Below, one piece after another: positions 6,893 through 13,002 of a DNA stretch of 13,002 nt. Under the pieces are notes generated by a model. That model saw nothing but the letters and a program-made list of their open reading frames with translations. It was not told where the DNA came from and made no database searches. Origin of the DNA: Victivallales bacterium (GTDB taxonomy: Bacteria; Verrucomicrobiota; Lentisphaeria; Oligosphaerales; Oligosphaeraceae); NCBI GenBank assembly GCA_017964325.1, contig JAGCSE010000267.1, positions 1 to 13,002 on the forward strand, given 5' to 3'. A program made the position numbers and the translations under genes. Within the stretch, counting starts at the first letter, position 1. Each line of letters begins with the position of its first letter.

Positions 6893-7933
6893 ATGAGCAG
6901 CAGTTCATCAACTGGCGGCACCGTGAAAGTCGCGGTGGTCGGTGCGGGCAACATCGCCAGAAGCGTGCATCTGCCCTCCTTGAGCGAGATGGAAGACGTC
7001 CAATTGGTCGCCATCTGCGACCTTATTCCAGAACGCGCCAAGGAGCAGGCAGCCAAATGGGGCATCCCGAAAACCTATACGCTGATGCGCGAAATGTTTG
7101 CGAATGAAGACATTGACGCCGTGTTCTGCCTGGTGGAGCCCGGCAGCATGTTCCATGTCGCCACGCTTGCCATCGAACACGGATACCACACGTTCATGGA
7201 GAAGCCGCCAGGCATCACCTCCTATCAGGCCGATTCACTGGCGCGTTTGGCGGACAAAACAGGCAAAAATGCCATGGTCGCCTTCAACCGACGCTATATT
7301 CCAGTCGTGCGGAAGACGAAGGAGTTGGTAAAGTCTGCGACGGATAAGGTTACACAAGTCGAAGGATGCTTCTTCAAATTTGGCGACGCCGCGTTCGACA
7401 AAGGTTCCCTCCCTTCTTTCGTCTCGGACACCATCCATTCCGTTGATTTAATGCGATACCTTTCCGACGGAAACGAAGCCGTCAAGGCCGCCATGGTCAT
7501 CAACCGCTATGACAGCGTCGTAGATAACGCCTGGAATGGAATTTGCGTCTTTGACAACGGTGCCACGGGCATCATCAAGGCGAACTACCGCGTCGGCGGA
7601 CGCGTCCATCAATTCCAGATGCACGGCGTCGGCGTCAGTGCCTTCATCGACCTCGGCATGGGAGCGCAAATCGACGTAAAGAGCCGAATCCTTACGCATT
7701 CGGGAGCCATCAGCTACTCGCTGGCGGCCACTGGAGCCGCCAAGGAGGAGAGCATTCTTCTCGACGGCCGAGAACTCGCCGGCAGCAATGATTTCCATAA
7801 ATTCTATGGTTATTATTTTGAGGACAGGCATTTCATCGACTGCATCAAGTCGGGCGAAACGCCCGAAACGTGTATCCAGGATGCTCGCTTGAGCGTCCAT
7901 CTTGTGGAAAAATTCCTTTCAAGCCAATTCTAA
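6893..7933 (+). CDS. Gfo/Idh/MocA family oxidoreductase
   Basis: NAD(P)-dependent cytoplasmic dehydrogenase or dehydratase of the glucose-fructose oxidoreductase/inositol dehydrogenase family, usually acting on sugars, inositols or their derivatives. The 346 residues have the usual two-domain layout. The N-terminal Rossmann fold has VVGAGNIA (15-22), and CDLIPERA (42-49), whose Asp43 suggests NAD rather than NADP. MEKPPG (102-107) holds the conserved EKP lysine, followed by MVAFNRRY (128-135). The C-terminal substrate domain has SDTIHSVDLMRYL (178-190), matching the family's catalytic HxxD pattern with His182 and Asp185. The start at 6893 has AAGGAG five nt upstream; the Ser-rich first nine residues are an ordinary flexible extension. 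It is the second gene of the phosphoesterase unit and ends just before a strong terminator. Exact substrate unknown. Confidence 0.93.
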   Translation: MSSSSSTGGTVKVAVVGAGNIARSVHLPSLSEMEDVQLVAICDLIPERAKEQAAKWGIPKTYTLMREMFANEDIDAVFCLVEPGSMFHVATLAIEHGYHTFMEKPPGITSYQADSLARLADKTGKNAMVAFNRRYIPVVRKTKELVKSATDKVTQVEGCFFKFGDAAFDKGSLPSFVSDTIHSVDLMRYLSDGNEAVKAAMVINRYDSVVDNAWNGICVFDNGATGIIKANYRVGGRVHQFQMHGVGVSAFIDLGMGAQIDVKSRILTHSGAISYSLAATGAAKEESILLDGRELAGSNDFHKFYGYYFEDRHFIDCIKSGETPETCIQDARLSVHLVEKFLSSQF

Positions 7934-7940
7934 TCTATCA

Positions 7941-7987
7941 AAAGGGCTGTTGCTGTTGTTTTTATGACAAGCAACAGCCTTTTTTTA
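7941..7987 (+). terminator. Rho-independent terminator after the oxidoreductase gene
   Basis: ggctgttgc (7945-7953) pairs perfectly with gcaacagcc (7971-7979), and the stem can extend inward (ttgt with acaa) and outward through aaa/ttt. Seven T residues follow from 7980. It starts 8-12 bp after the stop codon and closes the 5876-7933 operon. The A-run before the stem means it could also stop leftward transcripts. Confidence 0.93.
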
Positions 7988-8460
7988 TTTGCACGATGCG
8001 TAAACACCGCTTTGCCGTGCCAGTAGGGACTGTGAGGGCATCAGCAAATACATGAGGGAGAACATATCCGCTGACGGACCAGCCATATTTTGATAGTCAT
8101 TGCCTGGTCATCAGCTCGTGTACATTGGAATACGTCTTCCTTAAATGTGAACCTGTTGTACCTGTTCAAAGCACCGACATCTGGAAGCTGCCAATTTTCT
8201 AAGCAGTACACAGGAAATTCACCAAATTTAAGCCCTTTGCTTTTCTAAAGTACGTCCAGACAAATCTTATCAATGGCGAATGGAGGTTGATGAAGATCTC
8301 AAGGCGAACGGCAAAAGACATAAATACATAAAAATATATTGAAATATCCTATATTGTTTATATTGACAATTTATTTCATTATTTTATTTGACATAAATCA
8401 TTTTGGGATTAGTTTATAGTCATGTTTTCCATCATAAACATAGAAAGAGAGCGATAAAAC
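7988..8460. other. Gene-poor spacer with possible gene debris and AT-rich promoter region
   Basis: About 470 bp without a convincing gene. On the leftward strand there is a stop-free stretch at 8244-8041 (67 codons, no good start, no ribosome site), whose translation includes YNRFTFKEDVFQCTRADDQ. A second stop-free leftward stretch in another frame lies at about 8096-7960. Together they could be the eroded end of a lost gene or an old insertion, but I recognise no family, so no gene is called. From about 8320 the DNA turns strongly AT-rich and contains the promoter-like boxes of the downstream nuclease gene. I saw no tRNA, riboswitch or intact inverted terminal repeats. Confidence 0.4.
8363..8393 (+). 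promoter_or_regulatory. Two consensus TTGACA boxes in tandem upstream of the rpn-like gene
   Basis: Perfect TTGACA hexamers lie at 8363-8368 and 8388-8393, 25 bp apart, in AT-rich DNA. Possible -10 partners are poor or badly spaced: TATTTG at 8385 after 16 bp for the first; TTTATA at 8413 after 19 bp, or TATAGT at 8415 after 21 bp, for the second. At least one probably serves as the promoter of the gene starting at 8461, but the real pair cannot be fixed from sequence. Confidence 0.35.
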
Positions 8461-9426
8461 ATGACAAAACCATTTATACAAGAACGGTATATCAATCCCA
8501 TCACGGACTTTGGCTTCAAGCGCCTCTTCGGCACGGAGTCCAACAAAGACCTGCTCATCGACTTCCTCAACGCCATCATCGGCCTTAAGAAGAAGGAGTG
8601 CATCCGCGACGTGACGTTCCTCAACCCCGAACAGCTCGGTACAACAAAGAATAAACGAAAAGCCGTATTCGACATCTACTGCAAGACCGAGCAAGGCGAC
8701 CATGTCATTGTGGAGATGCAGAGCCAGCCCGTCCAATTCTTCAAAGACCGAAGCCTGTTCTATTCCGCCTTCCCTATCCGAGACCAGGCCATAAAGGGAG
8801 ATACATGGAATTTCGAACTCAAAGGCATCTATGCCATCGGTTTGTTGAATTTCTGCTTTTCAGACGGGAAGGATGACGAGAGGTATCTCCACAGAGTCAA
8901 GCTAATGGACATCAAGGCGCGGAAGGTCTTCTACGACAAACTGACGTTTGTCTTCGCGGAACTGCCGAAATTCAAGAAGCAGGAGGAGGAGCTGAAGACA
9001 CAGTTGGACAAATGGCTGTATGCAATCAAGCACTTATACAAGCTGGACGAACCGCCTCCCGTATTGTCCGGCAAGATGTTTGACAAATTGTTCCATGAGG
9101 CGGCGGTGGCGAGCCTGACCACCATGGAGCAAAATGCGTATGCCGAAAGCCAGAAGCAGTACCTGTACTATGTAAATAGCCTCAAGTTAGCAAAACAGCA
9201 GGGAGAACACGTTGGAAAGCATATCGGTCTCAAGATAGGCTTTCAGCAAGGACATGAAAAAGGATTTGAAGAAGGACATGAAAAAGGATTCGGTGAAGGA
9301 CATGAAAAAGGATTTGAAGAAGGGAGAAACAGCGAACGTGAAAAAATCATCCAAGCCATGAAAGAACAAGGACTTTCAGATGAAGCAATCGCCACAATCT
9401 TACAAACTGCCCAAAACAAGGAGTGA
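8461..9426 (+). CDS. Rpn-family / PD-(D/E)XK nuclease 'putative transposase' protein
   Basis: A 321-residue member of the Rpn/PDDEXK_2 family. E. coli RpnA-type relatives are DNA endonucleases that promote RecA-independent recombination, and some rpn genes act in phage defence; despite the 'transposase' label, they are not linked to terminal repeats here. Seen: YINPITDFGFKRLFGTES (10-27), KDLLIDFLNAII (29-40), then the nuclease core with Asp71 (AVFDIYCKTE, 68-77) and Glu85-x-Gln87 (VIVEMQ, 82-87), and LFYSAFPIRDQ (99-109). The C-terminus has 11 glycines exactly four residues apart (248-288), then a short helical end (ERE...EQGLSDEAIATIL) like other family members. A GAGAG ribosome site sits 9-10 nt before the ATG. 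It is the first of two tandem copies; the next start is 6 bp after its stop, with AAGGAG inside its last codons. The family is firm; role in this cell unknown. Confidence 0.9.
   Translation: MTKPFIQERYINPITDFGFKRLFGTESNKDLLIDFLNAIIGLKKKECIRDVTFLNPEQLGTTKNKRKAVFDIYCKTEQGDHVIVEMQSQPVQFFKDRSLFYSAFPIRDQAIKGDTWNFELKGIYAIGLLNFCFSDGKDDERYLHRVKLMDIKARKVFYDKLTFVFAELPKFKKQEEELKTQLDKWLYAIKHLYKLDEPPPVLSGKMFDKLFHEAAVASLTTMEQNAYAESQKQYLYYVNSLKLAKQQGEHVGKHIGLKIGFQQGHEKGFEEGHEKGFGEGHEKGFEEGRNSEREKIIQAMKEQGLSDEAIATILQTAQNKE
9250..9321 (+). repeat. Three in-frame 24-bp tandem repeats inside the rpn-like gene
   Basis: Units 9250-9273, 9274-9297 and 9298-9321 each encode an octapeptide GHEKGFEE or GHEKGFGE. Units 1 and 3 are identical at DNA level; unit 2 differs only in its phenylalanine codon and the following Gly codon region. 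Because 24 is a multiple of three, slippage would change the tail length without breaking the frame. Confidence 0.92.
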
Positions 9427-9432
9427 TAAATC

Positions 9433-10412
9433 ATGAACTCTTCTTTTTTTCCTAATCGCTATATCAATCCGCTCACAGTCTTCGGCATAAACCGTCTTTT
9501 CAACACGGAATCCAACAAAGACCTTCTCATCGACTTCCTCAACGCCATCATCGGTTTGTCGGAAGAAAACCGTATCTGTGAAGTGCAGTTCCTCAAACCT
9601 GAACAGTTGGACAAGATGAATATAAACAGAAATGCCGTATTCGACGCCTATTGCAAGACAGAACTTGGCCAATACTCCTTGTGGAGATGCGGAACGACCC
9701 TTCCATTTTCTTCTGGGATAAAGACATTTTCTATTCAGCCTTTCCGATTCACGACCAGATTTTGGCAGGAAAAAAGTGGAATTTCAAGCTGGATGCCGTC
9801 TATGCCATCAGCCTGCTTTATTTCTCTTTCCCGGATGGACAAGTGGACAAGGGAAACTATCTGCACAAGATGCCTCTTAAGGATATAGAGGCGCAATCCG
9901 TCAATGTCAAGTTGACATTCGTCTTTGTGGAGCTTTCGAAATTCGAGAAGAAAAAGAAAGAATTGGTGACACAACTTGACAAATGGCTCTATGCTCTCAA
10001 TAACCTAAGCACATTAAAGAAACAGCCGACTGAATTGTCAGGCAACATCTTGGATAAGCTGTTTCAAGTAGCTGATACGCAAAAATTTACGCCTGATGAG
10101 AATCAAGCCTATTCATTTAGTGAGAAATATTTTCTGGACTATGTGAACAGCATCCTCACGGCGGCAGCGGAAGGAAGGGAATTCAGGAAACGTCTGAAGC
10201 ATGATCCAAGCTATGCGGAAGGCTATGACAAAGGATATGACCATGGCTTGAATGAAGGCCTTATGAAGGGGTTTAATCAAGGTGAATCAATCACGCGTTC
10301 AATATTCATTAAGTCCATGCAAGAACAAGGGTTTTCGGAGGAAACAATAGCCATGGTCATGCAGGCGCCAATGAAAAAGGATGACATAGGAAACAATACC
10401 ATAACCATATAA
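9433..10412 (+). pseudogene. Second rpn-like gene, frameshifted near the nuclease core
   Basis: Tandem copy of the preceding nuclease gene. Residues from 9433 follow copy one (YINPLTVFGINRLFNTES, KDLLIDFLNAII, AVFDAYCKTE). In the segment 9667-9682 the frame slips: after CKTELGQ the matching continuation LLVEM...DIFYSAFPIHDQ is in the frame one base back, open to 10412. Alignment with copy one (gtcattgtggag against cc-ttgtggag) shows a single missing base. No X-XXY-YYZ slippery heptamer is present there, so a programmed shift is unlikely; mutation or a sequencing error are the options. Decay is also suggested by DFGFK becoming VFGIN and the core EMQ becoming EMR. The C-terminal frame (about 240 residues) remains intact, with six glycines four residues apart at 10221-10283 and the same QEQGFSEETIAMV ending. 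Over 50 bp (8533-8582 against 9505-9554), 48 bases match, both differences at third codon positions. Confidence 0.82.
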
Positions 10413-10523
10413 AGCCAATTGTCCGTTTCTCTGCCATATCCATTTCTGTAAAACGGCATTATATTATCACCATACAATAATGAAATGTTTTCTTTTGGAG
10501 TCGTCCAAAAAGGATGGATTTTT

Positions 10524-10541
10524 GAACAGAAGGAACAGAAG
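10524..10541 (+). repeat. 9-bp tandem repeat carrying two ribosome-site-like AAGGA copies
   Basis: gaacagaag occurs twice back to back just before the preferred ATG at 10546. Each copy yields an AAGGA: 10530-10534 (11 nt from the ATG) and 10539-10543 (2 nt from it). The first has the more workable spacing. This supports a start at 10546 rather than the in-frame ATG at 10480, which has no ribosome site. A change in repeat number would leave spacing from the nearest copy unaltered but move the outer one. Confidence 0.5.
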
Positions 10542-10545
10542 GAAT

Positions 10546-12264
10546 ATGCGATTCAATTGGCTTTGGATAGGGGTTATTTGCATGGAAATCAATTCATTGG
10601 CACAGGCAACCGTTGATTTGCCAAAAAGTACGGAGCATCTTCTTATTGAAATGGCCCCCATGCGGGACGGCGTCAAGTTGTTCACAACCATAGAAATACC
10701 GCAAAAAGACAAAAAATATCCGGTCCTGCTTCTACGTAATCTATATCGCAAGCGGACGGAACAAATCACTGAATCACAAGATATTGCAGGAAGAAAATTC
10801 ATCGCCATCCATCAGGATGTGCGCGGTTCGGGCCGTTCGGAAGGCGTCTGGCATGCGTTCCTCCAGGAGCGGAACGACGGCGAAGACTGCCTTGAATGGA
10901 TCGCCAAACAACCATGGTGCGACGGACGGATTTTCATGCACGGCGCCTCCTATTGCGGATCCACGCAGTTTCTGGCCGCCGCCTGCGGTCATCCCGCCTT
11001 GAAGGCGATTGCACCAGAAGTTGTTGCGTTTGATTATTTTACGCCGATGATACAACGGGAAGGCGTGCCAACGCTAGCTCTTTTCAACTGGGCCTGCGCA
11101 TGCACGTACAACAATCTCGGCATGACAGAGGATAATCCGCGCCCTAAATACGACGACACCCACGTCGCATGGCAAGAACGCGATATCATCGCTCTTGGGC
11201 GACCTGTCCATTTCTGGCGGCAAATGACGAATCCCCAGGCATTTGAGAATTATTTTAAAGGCATGGACGCCAATGAATTCGTCTCCAAAATCCAATCTCC
11301 GGCCTATCTGCTGAGCGGCTGGTATGACATTGACGCATCGGCGGAACTGATGGTGTTCACGGCGCTTCAGGAACGTGGAGGCAACGAACGTGTCCGAAAA
11401 TTCACACATTGCATCATGGGCCCCTACACGCATGGCGGCGTGGTGAATTTTCCAGGCATGACGGAAACGCAGGAAAACCGCAACAAGTTGCGCAACAAAC
11501 AATACCAGTTTTTCCTGAATCTCCTGAAAGATGAAAACAGTGATCCGCTTCCAGACATGAAACCAGTCACCTATTATGTCATGGGTGCCAACGAATGGCG
11601 CGGCGCGGAGACATGGCCGCCGCAAGGAACAACATTCACCCCCTATTATCTTGGAGGAGGTTCAGCCAATACATCCAACGGAAACGGATATTTGAAAACA
11701 ACCGCAAGTGCTTCGCCTGACGATGTCTTCATCAGCGATCCCATGAATCCCGTGCCGACCGTCGGCGGACGATGGGACTCCGAATCGCAGGAGCAGACTG
11801 GGCCATTGGGCAGTCGAAAAGACGTTTTGTTTTATCGTTCCGATGAGTTGACGGAACCGCTGGAAATCGCAGGCCCCGTGAAGGCGCGTCTCTTCATCAG
11901 CTGCTCAACGCCTGAAACGGACATCGCCGTAAAAGTCGCGGATGTGTTTCCAGACGGCAAGGCGTATAATATCGTCAACGGCATCAGGCGGTCAAGCTTC
12001 CGCCCGCCTTACAAAAATCTAGAGCCGATGAAGCCTGGCAACGTCTATGAATTGGAATTCGAATTGCAGAGTACGGCCCATCGTTTCCTCCCCGGCCATC
12101 GCGTGATGGTCATCATCGCAGGGCAGGACTACGGGTATTTCACTTTCAACCGCAATACAGGCAAGGATGAGTCTTTGGACGCGGAATGCAGCCAAGCTGA
12201 AATCCATGTCATTCATAATGAACAACATCCGTCCGCCATCATCCTGCCTGTATCGCCGAAATAA
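10546..12264 (+). CDS. Secreted CocE/NonD-type hydrolase (peptidase S15-like)
   Basis: Predicted exported alpha/beta serine hydrolase of the CocE/X-Pro dipeptidyl-peptidase family; members act as acyl esterases, beta-lactam acid hydrolases or X-Pro peptidases. From the ATG at 10546 it has 572 residues, near the usual 560-650. Residues 1-21 look like a signal peptide (MRFNWLWIGV..., possible cleavage after L-A-Q-A). The triad is visible: Ser135 in MHGASYCG (GxSYxG), Asp261 in SGWYDIDA, and His296 in MGPYTHGG. DVRGSGRSEG (91-100) is the conserved strand near the oxyanion site. From about 355 onward the C-terminal jelly-roll domain begins, with LFYRSDELTEPLEIAGPV (428-445) and DIAVKVADVFPDGKAYNI (459-476), both typical. 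An alternative start at 10480 would add 22 basic residues. It lies 133 bp after the rpn pair, so a separate promoter is likely, although no good one was found. Confidence 0.92.
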   Translation: MRFNWLWIGVICMEINSLAQATVDLPKSTEHLLIEMAPMRDGVKLFTTIEIPQKDKKYPVLLLRNLYRKRTEQITESQDIAGRKFIAIHQDVRGSGRSEGVWHAFLQERNDGEDCLEWIAKQPWCDGRIFMHGASYCGSTQFLAAACGHPALKAIAPEVVAFDYFTPMIQREGVPTLALFNWACACTYNNLGMTEDNPRPKYDDTHVAWQERDIIALGRPVHFWRQMTNPQAFENYFKGMDANEFVSKIQSPAYLLSGWYDIDASAELMVFTALQERGGNERVRKFTHCIMGPYTHGGVVNFPGMTETQENRNKLRNKQYQFFLNLLKDENSDPLPDMKPVTYYVMGANEWRGAETWPPQGTTFTPYYLGGGSANTSNGNGYLKTTASASPDDVFISDPMNPVPTVGGRWDSESQEQTGPLGSRKDVLFYRSDELTEPLEIAGPVKARLFISCSTPETDIAVKVADVFPDGKAYNIVNGIRRSSFRPPYKNLEPMKPGNVYELEFELQSTAHRFLPGHRVMVIIAGQDYGYFTFNRNTGKDESLDAECSQAEIHVIHNEQHPSAIILPVSPK

Positions 12265-12275
12265 GGTGGCGCGTT

Positions 12276-12348
12276 GCGTCCCGCCTGCGCCGTTGGCGCC
12301 TCCTTCCCCGCAGGCGAGACGCATGCGGGACCTCCCACACCAACGGCG
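12276..12348. repeat. Interlocking GC-rich inverted repeats between convergent genes
   Basis: Three overlapping pairings lie in the 100-bp gap. (A) gcgtcccgcctgcg (12276-12289) pairs with 12309-12322 at 13 of 14 positions around a 19-nt loop. (B) cgccgttgg (12288-12296), mostly inside that loop, pairs perfectly with ccaacggcg (12340-12348) outside it. (C) gtcccgc (12278-12284) pairs with gcgggac (12325-12331) as an alternative to A. A and B together have pseudoknot topology. No T-run follows on either strand, so it is not a standard terminator, although it is well placed to act as a two-way one. A REP-like dispersed element is another option. Confidence 0.6.
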
Positions 12349-12364
12349 AGGACGCTGTCGTTAC

Positions 12365-13002
12365 TTACTTCCCTTCGGACTGCGCACGGATGGCGGCGCG
12401 GCGGATCTTGCCGTTCACCGTCTTGGGCAGTTCGCTCACGAACTCAATGACACGCGGATACTTGTACGGTGCCGTATGTGTCTTCACATACTCCTTGATT
12501 TCGTCTTTTAATGCTTCGGACGGTTCTTTCCCCTTGACGAGCACGATAGTCGCCTTGACGACTTTTCCGCGCACGGGATCAGGCACGCCCGTCACGGCAC
12601 ATTCCAAGATGTACGGCAGCTCCATCAGCACGCTTTCGACTTCAAACGGACCGACGCGGTATCCAGACGTCTTGATGATATCATCGGCACGGCCTTCATA
12701 CCAGAAATAGCCATCTTCGTCCTGCCACGCCTGGTCTCCCGTATGGTAGAAACCGTCATGCCAAGCGGCATTCGTATCTTCAGGCGATTTCATATAGCTG
12801 AGGAAGAGTCCGCATGGCGGATTCGAACGCTCCGCCTTGATGCAGATCTCGCCAGTTTCACCGGAGGCGACAGGCTTTCCATCCGCATCCAGCAGATGCA
12901 CGTCATACTGCGGATTGGCCTTTCCCATGGAGCCTGGACGCGGCTTCATGTAGGAGAATGTTCCGATGGTGAGCGTAGTTTCCGTCTGGCCGAAGCCTTC
13001 GA
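12365..13002 (-). CDS. Acyl-CoA synthetase (AMP-forming), C-terminal part; 5' end outside the window
   Basis: Activates a carboxylic acid to its CoA thioester through an acyl-adenylate (ANL superfamily), in the cytoplasm. The 212 visible residues begin at motif GFGQTETT (A5, adenylate binding), continue with FYHTGDQAW (YxTGD), [21 protein letters not shown] (hinge and CoA-face motif) and end with [12 protein letters not shown], whose Lys is the adenylation-step catalytic lysine. 'TAPYKYPR' close to the end is typical of medium-chain/ACSM-like and related short-chain synthetases, so a short- or medium-chain or aromatic acid is more likely than acetate or a long-chain fatty acid. The stop (TAA) is at 12365-12367. 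The gene runs convergently to the S15-like hydrolase gene with 100 bp between. The family is firm; chain length is inference, because the substrate pocket lies outside the window. Confidence 0.94.
   Translation of the reverse strand, partial: EGFGQTETTLTIGTFSYMKPRPGSMGKANPQYDVHLLDADGKPVASGETGEICIKAERSNPPCGLFLSYMKSPEDTNAAWHDGFYHTGDQAWQDEDGYFWYEGRADDIIKTSGYRVGPFEVESVLMELPYILECAVTGVPDPVRGKVVKATIVLVKGKEPSEALKDEIKEYVKTHTAPYKYPRVIEFVSELPKTVNGKIRRAAIRAQSEGK

Noticed and set aside
9250..9321. 24-bp repeats as a possible CRISPR array
   Set aside because: Units abut with no spacers, are in frame, and encode a regular glycine-repeat protein tail.
9255..9362. Out-of-frame ATGs in the 24-bp repeats, each preceded by AAGGAC, opening a Lys-rich peptide
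   Set aside because: A by-product of the repeat (gaaggacatgaaa); the 35-codon product has no recognisable features and overlaps a well-supported gene.
9667..9682. Programmed ribosomal frameshift in the second rpn-like gene
   Set aside because: No slippery heptamer or obvious downstream stem is present, and copy one lacks the shift; a simple one-base loss fits better.
8461..10412. The rpn-like pair as a classical insertion sequence
   Set aside because: No terminal inverted repeats or target duplications were seen at the edges, and the proteins are PD-(D/E)XK nucleases, not DDE transposases.

Overview
The window looks like a piece of a Gram-negative, host- or sediment-associated heterotroph's chromosome. 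Coding GC is moderate (around half by eye), genes are closely packed, and many products are exported (signal peptides, one lipoprotein). The diaminopimelate route is present, and two Rpn/PD-(D/E)XK 'transposase-like' nuclease genes with glycine-repeat tails lie side by side. This mixture would suit a PVC-superphylum bacterium (Lentisphaerota/Victivallales or a relative), but that is an impression from gene content; nothing in the window proves the taxon.

Layout. Bases 1-4206 are read leftward. A putative exported lipoprotein tyrosine phosphatase (4206-3034) is followed, after a 210-bp gap with nested inverted repeats, by dapF (2823-1990). dapF overlaps a secreted beta-propeller protein (1993-605) by four bases, and 38 bp later comes an SGNH-type esterase cut by the window edge (566-1). 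Bases 4437-7933 are read rightward: a MATE exporter, then a two-gene unit made of a secreted metallophosphoesterase with one unusual motif residue and a Gfo/Idh/MocA oxidoreductase. That unit is preceded by a promoter-like site overlapped by a dyad and closed by a clear Rho-independent terminator at 7941-7987. Bases 7988-8460 are a gene-poor, partly AT-rich spacer that may hold gene debris.

Bases 8461-10412 hold a tandem pair of rpn-like genes. The first is intact and has an 11-step glycine-every-four-residues tail built partly from three 24-bp repeats. The second is frameshifted near its catalytic core but keeps a long intact C-terminal frame. A secreted CocE/NonD-type (S15) serine hydrolase follows (10546-12264). 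The right end is a convergent acyl-CoA synthetase C-terminus (13002-12365), separated from the hydrolase by 100 bp of interlocking GC-rich inverted repeats.

How they may work together. The exported propeller protein, esterase, phosphatase, phosphoesterase and S15-like hydrolase, together with a sugar-type oxidoreductase, suggest breakdown of decorated extracellular polymers or esters. dapF is the only clear housekeeping gene and sits at the head of an exoenzyme operon. The rpn pair is the only mobile or defence-like module. No tRNA, rRNA, CRISPR array or complete insertion sequence was seen. The most interesting items are the rpn pair with its repeats and the two complex intergenic fold-back regions. 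I see no convincing wholly new system.
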